Program-made: the position numbers and the translations under genes
Notes under the pieces: generated by a model
Told to the model about the DNA's origin: nothing
Databases searched by the model: none
The model's input: the letters and a program-made list of their open reading frames with translations, nothing else
From: JBGTHB01 sp041746415
Lineage (GTDB): Bacteria; Pseudomonadota; Gammaproteobacteria; Coxiellales; Coxiellaceae
Direction of reading: 5' to 3'
Length of the DNA stretch: 9,137 nucleotides
Assembly (NCBI GenBank): GCA_041746415.1
Contig: JBGTHB010000086.1
Coordinates: forward strand, 1-9,137
Shown: positions 1-6,932 of the stretch, piece after piece
Position numbering within the stretch: the stretch's first letter is position 1
Layout: each line of letters starts with the position of its first letter

Positions 1-1548
1 TTCACCAAACTCATGTAATGCCACATGCCTGAATTCATCACGCCAAGACTCTGTGGCTTTAATAATTTGCTGATCCAATTCTTTTAAATCAACAGATGGA
101 AAACGCTTAGTATCAATACGCACTACATAATGAATACGTGCCAAAACAGATTCTGTTACGCGTGTGGAATACGTGATATCTGTGCCATGCAATGCTTCAC
201 GTAATATTTCCCGCACCCGACTCACTAAATCGGTATTAAAATTCTCTCGAGGAACATACACCAAGCAGGAAAAATAGCGCCCAAAAGCATCCTTACGCAC
301 AAATATTTTGGTGCGCCGTCGTTCTTGCAAATGAGAAATTCCAGTTGCTATATCATATAATTCATCGGTTCCAGCATGAAATAAATCATCACGAGGTAAG
401 GTAGCTAGGATATGCAATAAATCTTTGGCAGCATGACTTTTTGGTGGCAGCCCAGACCGTTTAATAACCGACATCACTTTACGCCGCAATAATGGAATAG
501 CTCTGGGCTCACTGCGATAAGCTACCGAAGTGTACAAACCAATAAAACGATGCTCACCTATTAAACTACCCTTTTGATCAAAACACTTAATACCGATATG
601 ATCTGTATAAGCAGGACGATGTACTGTTGATACGGTGTTTGTTTTTGAAGTAATTAATAATTGATCCGACGATAACACAATGCGCCGTGCCTTTTTAGGC
701 ATCTCATTATAATAACGCACTTGCTTACTTTTAGTGTGATCACGCAACACACCTAAACTTGAATTTTGCACCAAATGCAGCGCTTTTTGCTCACCCTCAC
801 CTTCGATTTTGTAATAGCGATAACCCAAAAATGTAAAATGATCGCATAAAAGCCATTCTAAAAATGCTTCACTTTCCGTTACTTCGTCGCCTGCTATCGG
901 GGGCGGGCTTTGTTTTAAATCGTCTAACACTGCTTGCATTTTGGCCTGCATCAATGGCCAATCATCCACGGCAGCACGCACATCTTTTAATACTCTGATT
1001 AAGTTTGCTTCTAATTCTTTTAAAACAGCGGGGTCCGTCTGCCGGTCTATCTCAAGATGAATAGGTGCTTCAACAAGACAAACACCATTTTTTGTTAGTG
1101 GTTGGGAATGATAAGAATAAACGTCTTCAAGGTTACCTTGCTTATCCCGACAAACCCGAATGCCACCACTGTGCACCGTTAAATGCGTTGTTAAATGCAA
1201 GCGGTTGATTTCCATACGTATGGAATCCACCATAAAAGGCATATCATCCGCCACGATCTGAATTATGGTATGGGTCGATTCCCAGCCATCGTCATTCTCG
1301 CTGGGGTTAAAAACTTTGATCTTGAGTTCACCCGGCTGGCGCTTTTGCATTAGCTGCCAGTGTGACCAACTGACGCCGTACAAATCAGCCACCTTACGCA
1401 CCTCAAAGTCTTCTAATGAAGTGTGTCTATAGTATAACTCTATGAATTTAATGAATAATTTGATTTTATCTGCCGGCAATTTGGCAGCAGCAAATTCAAT
1501 AATTTTGGTGATCACACGCTTAATGAGTGTGTCTGGTGCGGCTTTCAT
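1..1548 (-). CDS. gdhB: NAD-specific glutamate dehydrogenase, large type (N-terminal 516 residues, partial)
   Basis: The reading frame is open from the ATG at 1548 to the left edge, giving 516 residues of a family that usually has about 1,600. The enzyme oxidises glutamate to 2-oxoglutarate and ammonia with NAD in the cytoplasm. Recognisable family segments are DDMPFMVDSIRMEINRL (about residues 101-117), DHFTFLGYRYY (about 236-246) and VPRENFNTDLVSRVREIL (about 450-467). These lie in the N-terminal ACT-like regulatory part; the catalytic dehydrogenase domain is outside the window, so activity cannot be judged. I chose the ATG at 1548 because AGGA lies eight bases upstream and a perfect TATAAT at 1591-1586 would give it a leader of about 31 bases. 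An in-frame ATG at 1566 (six residues longer) has a weaker AAGAG and would leave only about 13 bases of leader; an in-frame stop lies five codons above it. Family assignment is from recalled similarity to Pseudomonas GdhB and is strong. Confidence 0.93.
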   Translation of the reverse strand, partial: MKAAPDTLIKRVITKIIEFAAAKLPADKIKLFIKFIELYYRHTSLEDFEVRKVADLYGVSWSHWQLMQKRQPGELKIKVFNPSENDDGWESTHTIIQIVADDMPFMVDSIRMEINRLHLTTHLTVHSGGIRVCRDKQGNLEDVYSYHSQPLTKNGVCLVEAPIHLEIDRQTDPAVLKELEANLIRVLKDVRAAVDDWPLMQAKMQAVLDDLKQSPPPIAGDEVTESEAFLEWLLCDHFTFLGYRYYKIEGEGEQKALHLVQNSSLGVLRDHTKSKQVRYYNEMPKKARRIVLSSDQLLITSKTNTVSTVHRPAYTDHIGIKCFDQKGSLIGEHRFIGLYTSVAYRSEPRAIPLLRRKVMSVIKRSGLPPKSHAAKDLLHILATLPRDDLFHAGTDELYDIATGISHLQERRRTKIFVRKDAFGRYFSCLVYVPRENFNTDLVSRVREILREALHGTDITYSTRVTESVLARIHYVVRIDTKRFPSVDLKELDQQIIKATESWRDEFRHVALHEFGE

Positions 1549-1585
1549 GCTCACTATCCTAGTCATATTCACTCTTAACTATTTG

Positions 1586-1591
1586 ATTATA
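1586..1591 (-). promoter_or_regulatory. Candidate -10 element for the glutamate dehydrogenase gene
   Basis: On the minus strand this is a perfect TATAAT. A start site about seven bases downstream (near 1579) would give a short leader to the ATG at 1548. The sequence 17 bases upstream (CAGCAA) is a poor -35, so the promoter may need an activator or may be a chance match. A 7-bp dyad (1594-1610) covers the region just upstream. Confidence 0.45.
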
Positions 1592-1593
1592 GG

Positions 1594-1610
1594 AAAAGAA
1601 ATCTTCTTTT
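1594..1610. repeat. Short dyad at the -35 region of the dehydrogenase promoter
   Basis: The arms AAAAGAA (1594-1600) and TTCTTTT (1604-1610) are perfectly complementary around the triplet ATC. The dyad begins three bases from the candidate leftward -10, so it covers the spacer and -35 zone, where an operator would act. It is AT-rich and made of simple runs, so chance is possible. Confidence 0.35.
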
Positions 1611-1622
1611 GCTGATCTGCTC

Positions 1623-1655
1623 AAGGATATGGACAATCTCTTAATATCCTTAAGG
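1623..1655. repeat. Inverted repeat plus overlapping palindrome, possible operator
   Basis: AAGGATAT (1623-1630) and ATATCCTT (1644-1651) are perfect 8-base inverted arms with a 13-base spacer. The right arm overlaps the palindrome CCTTAAGG (1648-1655). There is no T-run on either side, so it does not look like a terminator. It lies about midway between the dehydrogenase promoter and the weak regulator promoter candidate, a good place for a shared operator. The protein that binds it is unknown. Confidence 0.4.
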
Positions 1656-1839
1656 AAAATGCTTGCATTGAGCTTAAAATTACATTATCTTAGTGCCTAC
1701 AAGTACTACTATTGATCAGCTGCGCGATTCTATCACGTTACGACAAAATAGTAAGTATGCGAAAAACTCTTTCCTGCTCAGCAACGGATTTAAGCAGTTA
1801 AAATTCAGTATGGATACCCAAACTTAAAGGTGAGACGCC

Positions 1840-2511
1840 ATGCGAGTTTTACTTGTTGAAGATGATGAATCATTAGGTGACGGCATTCGTAATGGTCTGA
1901 AACATTATGGTCATACCGTAGACTGGGTTAAAGATGGCCGAACTGCTACAGAAGTTATTTCTTCAAACTATGAAACGTTTGACGCCATTGTCTTAGATCT
2001 TGGCTTACCCAAAGTATCTGGCTTAGATGTGCTGCGTTCTATTCGAGACCGCAACATTGCCACGCCAGTTGTAATACTCACAGCAAAAGACACGATTGAT
2101 GACCGCATAAAAGGTCTTGATAGTGGCTCTGATGACTACATGACAAAACCGTTTGATCTTGAAGAATTGTGCGCACGTTTACGCGCCTTACAGCGCCGTT
2201 CAAAATCACGTGTCACACCTGTTATCGAGCACGGTGACATTATACTTGACCCCGCTTCTCACGTAGTTAAATACAAAAATGAAGAAGCTATGGTTTCACG
2301 GCGCGAATTTGCGTTATTGCAAAAGTTACTTGAAAACACAGGGCGCGTGATTTCACGGGAACAATTAAACCAAGCCTTATATGGCTGGGGCGAGAACATT
2401 GATAGTAACGCGCTTGAAGTTCATATTCATAACTTACGCAAACGATTTGGTGCTAAACTAGTACGCACCATTCGTGGCGTTGGGTATATGATTGAAAAGC
2501 TAGCAGCGTAG
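1840..2511 (+). CDS. Two-component response regulator, OmpR/PhoB family, QseB/PmrA-like
   Basis: This 223-residue protein is a DNA-binding response regulator of the usual family length. The receiver domain (about residues 1-115) has every expected active-site residue: acidic pocket E7-D8-D9, phospho-acceptor D53 in VLDLGLP, T81 in ILTAKD, and K103 in the TKPF motif, with Y100 as the switch aromatic. The C-terminal winged-helix domain (about 128-220) ends with SNALEVHIHNLRKRFG, RTIRGVGYMI, typical of the QseB/PmrA/TctD branch. The ATG at 1840 has a strong AAGGTGA six bases upstream. The cognate kinase follows after 85 bp, and that gap contains a terminator-like hairpin. Phosphorylation by that kinase should promote dimerisation and binding to direct-repeat DNA sites. 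The family and domain calls are firm; the exact orthologue and the regulon cannot be read from the sequence, so I give no symbol. Confidence 0.95.
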   Translation: MRVLLVEDDESLGDGIRNGLKHYGHTVDWVKDGRTATEVISSNYETFDAIVLDLGLPKVSGLDVLRSIRDRNIATPVVILTAKDTIDDRIKGLDSGSDDYMTKPFDLEELCARLRALQRRSKSRVTPVIEHGDIILDPASHVVKYKNEEAMVSRREFALLQKLLENTGRVISREQLNQALYGWGENIDSNALEVHIHNLRKRFGAKLVRTIRGVGYMIEKLAA

Positions 2512-2524
2512 TTAACTAACCCAA

Positions 2525-2563
2525 AAGGCTTATCTATATATTCTATGGATAAGCCTTAGTTTT
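2525..2563 (+). terminator. Terminator-like hairpin between response regulator and kinase genes
   Basis: The arms AAGGCTTATC (2525-2534) and GATAAGCCTT (2548-2557) pair perfectly. The stem continues inward with one U-G pair and three A-U pairs (2535-2538 with 2544-2547), giving about 14 pairs around a five-base loop (2539-2543). TTTT follows at 2560-2563. The T-run is short and the stem is only moderately GC-rich, so termination is probably partial. It lies 14 bases after the regulator stop and 34 bases before the kinase start. It would trim readthrough into the kinase gene or protect the 3' end of the regulator transcript. Confidence 0.65.
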
Positions 2564-2596
2564 AAGCGGCTGCCGTTAAAAAAGTGGGTACCAGTT

Positions 2597-4027
2597 TTGA
2601 CTACATCAATACGAACGTTTCTTTTAATCAACTTGCTATTAAGCGTCACTCTTATTACCGCGCTGGCGATTATTGGTAATTTGCTCTTCGCTCACCATGA
2701 TATTCAAACGCAACTCGATGCGCAGCTCATTAGAAGCGGCCTACGCATGCGCGCTTTTTTTAGTGACTTCACAGTCTCAAAGCGTAATTTAAACCGCGTT
2801 GAAAACATCATTCTGCATCCTAAATTACCTATACCGCTCAACACCACCCACAAGCTAAATCAAAATCAACGTGAAGAATGGAATGCAGAAAAAGCAGCCC
2901 ACAGCGATTTACAATTCCAAATTTGGAGCAAGGGCAAACTTATTTTGCATTCATCGCAAACACCCTTAGTCAATCTCTCTTCTGGTAAAGAAGGGTTAAG
3001 CACAAAACTGGTGAATGGAGAATCGTGGCGTGTCTTTACACTTTACGACCCCAAAACTGAACTGGTTTACATGATTGCGGACCGTTCTAATTATCGCCAG
3101 CAATTAGAAAACCAACTCACAAAAGATTCCATACTTATCATGCTTATTACCTATCCCTTTTTGGGTTTGTTAATTTGGGTGATCGTAGGGCGCGGACTAG
3201 ACTCACTGAACAAAGTGGCCCGCGAGGTAAAACATCGTGCACCAAGTTATCTCGAACCAGTAAACATTGAATCCGTCCCCAAAGAAATCGCACCCGTGGT
3301 AAATGAATTAAATAGTTTATTTCGTCGCTTGCAAGATGCTTTTGAACGCGAAAAACGTTTTACCGCAGACGCAGCCCACGAACTTAGAACGCCGCTGGCA
3401 GCATTAAACACACACACCCAAGTAGCATTACGCGCTAAAACACCAGAAGAACGTCGTCAAGCACTACTCAAAGTGTTAGCCGGTGTAAATCGTGGCACGC
3501 ACGTGGTGCAACAATTGCTTACCCTCAGCCGCATGGTCCCAGAAGCGGGCATCAATGAGCCGGTTAAAATGGATATTGTCAAAGAAGCATCCGAAATGGC
3601 AGCTCAATTAGCACCCGAAGCCATTGCTAAAAATATTGATCTTGAATTAATTGCCCCTAACAAAGTTTTCATGCTGGGCAACCCCACTGCCATTGGCATT
3701 TTAATCCGCAACCTCGTTGACAACGCTATTCGTTACTCACCGGAAGATAGTGAAATCAAAATTCAAATCAGCCAAGCAGCCCAAAAAGTTATTTTAGAGG
3801 TGACAGACAATGGTCCTGGCATCCCAGAGGAACTGCGCGAACGCGTCTTTGAGCGCTTTTACCGCATGGTAGGCAATAAAGCCACTGGCAGCGGCTTAGG
3901 CCTTGGCATTGTCCAACAAATCGCAAAATTGCATGAAGCGGAAATTAAACTCTGCACTCCGGAAAACGGCAAAGGTCTCAATTTTAAAATTATCTTTCCG
4001 CAAAGCATTGCTACCAAAAATGACTAA
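2597..4027 (+). CDS. QseC-like sensor histidine kinase
   Basis: This 476-residue inner-membrane kinase has transmembrane helix 1 at about residues 7-31, a periplasmic sensor of about 145 residues, and helix 2 at about 178-198. A HAMP-like linker, then a HisKA domain with H261 in DAAHELRTP, lead to an HATPase_c domain with N-box D375/N376, G1 box DNGPG (404-408), ERFYRM, and G2 box GSGLGLG (431-437). All catalytic motifs are intact. The segment from LQFQIWSKGKLILHSS to the WRVF and NYRQQLENQ region resembles the QseC-type sensor (2CSK_N), so it should phosphorylate the regulator upstream. I see no in-frame ATG near the front: the start is TTG at 2597 with only a weak GTGGGT upstream, and the stretch above it holds a hairpin. 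Both point to low kinase output. The sensor lacks an obvious cluster of acidic ExxE metal motifs of the PmrB kind; its signal is unknown. Confidence 0.93.
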   Translation: MTTSIRTFLLINLLLSVTLITALAIIGNLLFAHHDIQTQLDAQLIRSGLRMRAFFSDFTVSKRNLNRVENIILHPKLPIPLNTTHKLNQNQREEWNAEKAAHSDLQFQIWSKGKLILHSSQTPLVNLSSGKEGLSTKLVNGESWRVFTLYDPKTELVYMIADRSNYRQQLENQLTKDSILIMLITYPFLGLLIWVIVGRGLDSLNKVAREVKHRAPSYLEPVNIESVPKEIAPVVNELNSLFRRLQDAFEREKRFTADAAHELRTPLAALNTHTQVALRAKTPEERRQALLKVLAGVNRGTHVVQQLLTLSRMVPEAGINEPVKMDIVKEASEMAAQLAPEAIAKNIDLELIAPNKVFMLGNPTAIGILIRNLVDNAIRYSPEDSEIKIQISQAAQKVILEVTDNGPGIPEELRERVFERFYRMVGNKATGSGLGLGIVQQIAKLHEAEIKLCTPENGKGLNFKIIFPQSIATKND

Positions 4028-4106
4028 ACATTTTTAAGCACGTCTTCAGTGCGCATAATAAAGCCGTCATTGGCGATTTCAACCTATAAACTGGGGAGTT
4101 ATAAAA

Positions 4107-4131
4107 GTTTTCCACAGAATCTGTGGATAAC
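4107..4131. promoter_or_regulatory. Inverted pair of DnaA-box-like nonamers
   Basis: TTTTCCACA (4108-4116) and TGTGGATAA (4122-4130, the reverse complement of TTATCCACA) face each other. TTATCCACA is the canonical DnaA box, and TTTTCCACA is one base from it. The whole element is a 25-base quasi-palindrome: arms GTTTTCCACAG and CTGTGGATAAC, one mismatch, three-base centre. What it does is inference: DnaA binding that titrates DnaA or regulates transcription, or simply a stable mRNA hairpin after the kinase gene. I do not call an origin, because there is no further box cluster or AT-rich 13-mer array. Confidence 0.45.
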
Positions 4132-4176
4132 TGTGTGGGTATAGTGTCAGTAGCTTGCTGAAATCACTGCGTTTAG

Positions 4177-4200
4177 TGCCCCGCAGTCAAATTGCCCCGC
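4177..4200. repeat. Direct repeat TGCCCCGC, 16-base period
   Basis: Two identical octamers TGCCCCGC (4177-4184 and 4193-4200) are separated by eight bases in an otherwise AT-rich gap. A tandem factor-binding site is possible; two short copies are weak evidence. Confidence 0.25.
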
Positions 4201-4282
4201 TTTTAAACAATTCCAATATATATCAAGAAATCAATGGGTTAGAAAATGCTGGTTAATTTCCTACAGCGCGACAAGAAAAAAT

Positions 4283-4309
4283 TTGTCACACTATGCAAAT
4301 TCTTATAGG
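4283..4309 (+). promoter_or_regulatory. Weak candidate promoter for the AddB-like/helicase operon
   Basis: TTGTCA (4283-4288, five of six consensus bases) and TATAGG (4304-4309) are separated by 15 bases, which is shorter than the preferred 17. The start site would be near 4316, giving a leader of about 34 bases to the TTG at 4350. An inverted repeat AATTTG/CAAATT (4280-4285 and 4296-4301) overlaps the -35 and the spacer, where a repressor could bind. Confidence 0.3.
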
Positions 4310-4322
4310 CCTGTGAGCAATT

Positions 4323-4336
4323 GTAGATAAATCTAC
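4323..4336. repeat. Dyad just upstream of the AddB-like start, possible operator
   Basis: GTAGAT (4323-4328) and ATCTAC (4331-4336) are perfect inverted arms with two bases between them. The dyad ends one base before the GGGGA ribosome site (4338-4342). The two-base loop is too small for a good RNA hairpin, so a protein-binding site is the better reading. It would sit just downstream of the candidate start site near 4316. Confidence 0.35.
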
Positions 4337-4349
4337 TGGGGAAGCCACG

Positions 4350-6932
4350 TTGTTTGGATATTACAAGAAAATTTTAGCTAACCTAAACTCTGAAACACTG
4401 ATTTTAACCGCCACCCAGCGTTTAACAGAATATCTCATCAGTGAACACGCGCAAACTCAAACCACTTCCACCTGGCGTAAACCCAACATTCAGCCACTAA
4501 GTAACTGGCTACAAGAGTTGGTGCAGCTAAATAATAGTGGCCTTACCTTACTCAGTGATTTTGCCGAACTGTGCTTATGGCAGGAGATTATTCAATCGAC
4601 GACGGCCACCCAACCAATCTTACACGCCACCAATACAGCTAAGCTTGCGATGCAAACCGCTAAGCTAATTCAGAGCTGGGAAATTCCATTAGCTGAAATA
4701 ACCAACCACGCCAATACTGAAACCTATATCTTTTTGCAGTGGTTTAACCAGTTTAATGACTTACTCAAAACTCATTGCTGGATCAGCAAAGCCCAACTGC
4801 CTCGACAGTTTATCCAACTGCTGCAATCACACCAGCTAAGCTTGGCTAAAAATATTATTCTTACCGGCTTTGACGAACTCACCCCAGTATTAACCCAAGT
4901 CTGCCAAACATTATCTCAGCATGGTTACCACGTTGTAGTAGACAACAATGTTAATCGTCCCAATCAGCATGTGAATAAAATTGCACTTTTGAGCCAGGAA
5001 CAAGAAATCGAAGCAATGGCAAAATGGGTTAACATTCAAGCTCAGCACACACCTGCACCCAAACTGGTGTGCCTGGTACCAAACCTAGAACAGTGTCGAG
5101 ATCTTATTGAATGGCAATTCAAAAAACACTGCCAAGTGCCTTTTAATATCACCGCTGCCAAATCGCTCAGCGACTACCCCATTATACGCAGTGCGTTAAA
5201 TGCGCTGACATTAAATGTGGACCATATCGAGCGAGAGTTATTTTTCAATATCCTCACCAGTACGTTTCATAACTCGACTCACACAGAAAAATGTCATGCC
5301 GCGTCAGTAGAACGCGCCTTACGCAAGCAATCCAACCTTATCCTCACCGTTAAAACTATTGTGTCGGTATGCCAAGAAAAAGCAGCCGCATTTAACGGTA
5401 GCCAGTTACATAAACGCTTATACAATTATCTTATGACATTACACAATGCCATAAACCTAAAACACTATCCCAGTGAATGGCTAAGCGTACTGCAAGGTAC
5501 TTTGCAAGCACTCGACTGGCCAAGCCAAAAGCCACTAAATAGTGAAAATTACCAAATCGTTCAACGTTGGTTACAGGTATTACAAGAATTTGCTGCATTA
5601 GATTTATGTTATGAAAAAATAACGCTTAAAAAAGCCATCTATTTACTGCATTTACTGTGCACAAAAACATTGTTTCAAAAGCAAAATATTCACAATGGTG
5701 TGAATATAATGGGATTACTTGAAAGCGGCGGTATGGAATTCGATCAAGTCTGGCTGATGGGATTAAACGCCAACCATTGGCCGCCACCAGCTCAAGCAAA
5801 CCCATTTCTACCAATGGCGGTGCAGCATAAATATCAGTTACCGCATTCCAGTGCCGAACGCGAATTACACTATAGCGAAAATATTCAAGCCAGGTTATTT
5901 TCCCTATCTCAACAAATCATGGTGAGTTACGCTGAAAAAGAAAATGACATTGCATTACTGCCATCCAAGTTAATCAGTGATTTGCCCAGTCTCACCGCCA
6001 ATACGCTCTGTCTTGACTTACAGCAACCTCAACCCCAACCCGCACCGCTGCAACAGCTTGTAGATGAGCACGCCCCGCTGTTATCGGCTAACGAATCCCT
6101 GCGTGGTGGCAGCCAGATTTTACAACAACAAGCCGAATGTCCTTTTAAAGCCTTTGTCAAAATCAGATTAGGCGCTGAAAGCTTAATTGATGAAACGCTG
6201 GGGCTGGACGCTAAAGCTCGCGGCATCTTAACCCACCAAGTGCTGGAACTGTTTTGGCGGCAAATTAAAACTCAGCAAGCATTGCTATCGTTATCAGACA
6301 GCGAATTAGAAAAATACATTGATCAGGCTATCGACTCGGCCACTCAAGTCGATGAACAGCAAGACACTGAATTTTTTGATGTCGAAAGGGTACGGCTTAA
6401 ATCGCTGATTAAAAATTGGCTGATTACGGAAAAAATGCGTCCAGGCTTCAGTGTACTTGAACAAGAAACCAAACGTTACATCACTATCGGCAGCTTACCT
6501 CTGCGCATTACCATTGATCGTATTGATGAACTTGAAGATGGCAGCAAACTTATTATTGATTATAAAACCGGAAAAAATAATGCGCTCTCGGCTTGGTTTA
6601 GCGAGCGTCTGACGCAACCACAATTGCCCATTTATGCCTGTTTTGGCATCGAACAAGCACAAGGAATTTGCTTCGCCCAAGTCAATGCTCAAAAAAGCTA
6701 TTTCATTGGTATCACTGCAACTAACACAGAATTATTTTCAAAGCTAAGCAGCTGTGAAAAAAAAGATCCCCAACAGCGCGACTGGAATACGTTAGTGGCC
6801 GCATGGCGAAGCGCTTTAATTGCATTAAGCGATGAATTTACGCGTGGTTTTGCCGCAGTAAAGCCGCATGCGCAAGCGTGTACTTATTGTGATTTACACT
6901 CATTTTGTCGTATCGGAATGCACCATGAATAA
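4350..6932 (+). CDS. AddB-like PD-(D/E)XK nuclease, probable DNA repair protein
   Basis: This 860-residue protein matches the 'probable DNA repair protein' family related to AddB (TIGR03623 type, about 900 residues). The N-terminal helicase-like half has no Walker A where AddB carries one (LILTATQRL near residue 17), so it is probably a non-ATPase, RecC-like scaffold. A motif resembling helicase motif V remains: GLLESGGMEFDQVWLMGL (455-472), followed by WPPP (477-480). The C-terminal nuclease looks intact: H629 in LTHQVLE, D723 in IDRID, D737 and K739 in IDYKTGK, Q758 in QLPIYA. Four cysteines, C597 and C844-x2-C847-x5-C853, fit the AddB Fe-S staple around the nuclease. The start is TTG at 4350, with GGGGA seven bases upstream and an in-frame stop twelve codons above. 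The gene overlaps the helicase gene by 8 nt, so the two products should form one complex that resects double-strand breaks. The nuclease and Fe-S calls are firm; the partner role is inferred. Confidence 0.92.
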   Translation: MFGYYKKILANLNSETLILTATQRLTEYLISEHAQTQTTSTWRKPNIQPLSNWLQELVQLNNSGLTLLSDFAELCLWQEIIQSTTATQPILHATNTAKLAMQTAKLIQSWEIPLAEITNHANTETYIFLQWFNQFNDLLKTHCWISKAQLPRQFIQLLQSHQLSLAKNIILTGFDELTPVLTQVCQTLSQHGYHVVVDNNVNRPNQHVNKIALLSQEQEIEAMAKWVNIQAQHTPAPKLVCLVPNLEQCRDLIEWQFKKHCQVPFNITAAKSLSDYPIIRSALNALTLNVDHIERELFFNILTSTFHNSTHTEKCHAASVERALRKQSNLILTVKTIVSVCQEKAAAFNGSQLHKRLYNYLMTLHNAINLKHYPSEWLSVLQGTLQALDWPSQKPLNSENYQIVQRWLQVLQEFAALDLCYEKITLKKAIYLLHLLCTKTLFQKQNIHNGVNIMGLLESGGMEFDQVWLMGLNANHWPPPAQANPFLPMAVQHKYQLPHSSAERELHYSENIQARLFSLSQQIMVSYAEKENDIALLPSKLISDLPSLTANTLCLDLQQPQPQPAPLQQLVDEHAPLLSANESLRGGSQILQQQAECPFKAFVKIRLGAESLIDETLGLDAKARGILTHQVLELFWRQIKTQQALLSLSDSELEKYIDQAIDSATQVDEQQDTEFFDVERVRLKSLIKNWLITEKMRPGFSVLEQETKRYITIGSLPLRITIDRIDELEDGSKLIIDYKTGKNNALSAWFSERLTQPQLPIYACFGIEQAQGICFAQVNAQKSYFIGITATNTELFSKLSSCEKKDPQQRDWNTLVAAWRSALIALSDEFTRGFAAVKPHAQACTYCDLHSFCRIGMHHE

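Larger units (their letters stand above)
1567..1839. other. Divergent intergenic regulatory region
   Basis: These 273 bases separate the leftward dehydrogenase from the rightward response regulator, so both promoters should lie here. I see no gene. Contents: a perfect leftward TATAAT (1591-1586); a dyad AAAAGAA/TTCTTTT (1594-1610); an inverted repeat AAGGATAT/ATATCCTT (1623-1651) overlapped by the palindrome CCTTAAGG (1648-1655); and CTTAA-type motifs at 1574, 1640, 1649, 1673 and 1823. For the regulator the best rightward pair I can find is TTGCAT (1663-1668) and TATCTT (1686-1691) with a 17-base spacer, which is weak. CTTAA half-sites are the type used by PmrA/QseB-like regulators, but none of the pairs here has a good match at the usual 11-base spacing. 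Confidence 0.6.
4028..4349. other. Intergenic region, 322 bp, regulatory elements and no convincing gene
   Basis: The gap between the kinase stop and the AddB-like start has no credible ORF. It contains an inverted pair of DnaA-box-like nonamers (4107-4131), a 6-bp stem ACTGCG/CGCAGT (4166-4187), a direct repeat TGCCCCGC (4177-4184 and 4193-4200), and two dyads near the next gene (4280-4301, 4323-4336). No clear intrinsic terminator follows the kinase: the only nearby stem, GCAC/GTGC (4038-4052), has no T-run after it. The recombination genes therefore could be read from a local promoter, from upstream readthrough, or both. Confidence 0.6.

Noticed and set aside
1810..1827. In-frame ATG 30 bases upstream of the response regulator start
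   Set aside because: It hits an in-frame TAA after five codons; the ATG at 1840 has a strong ribosome site and fits the family N-terminus.
4038..4052. GCAC/GTGC stem after the kinase stop as a terminator
   Set aside because: Only four pairs and no T-run after it; the T-run lies before it, on the wrong side for rightward termination.
4246..4308. A 20-codon ORF starting MLVNFLQRDKKK in the intergenic gap
   Set aside because: It has no good ribosome site, is very short, and overlaps the candidate promoter of the next gene.
4311..4326. Lac-operator-like string TGTGAGCAATTG
   Set aside because: A partial resemblance to one half of the E. coli operator without symmetry; no LacI-family gene is nearby.
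4028..4349. Origin of replication, suggested by the DnaA-box-like pair
   Set aside because: Only two box-like nonamers are present, with no further clustered boxes, no AT-rich repeat array, and no origin-linked genes in the window.
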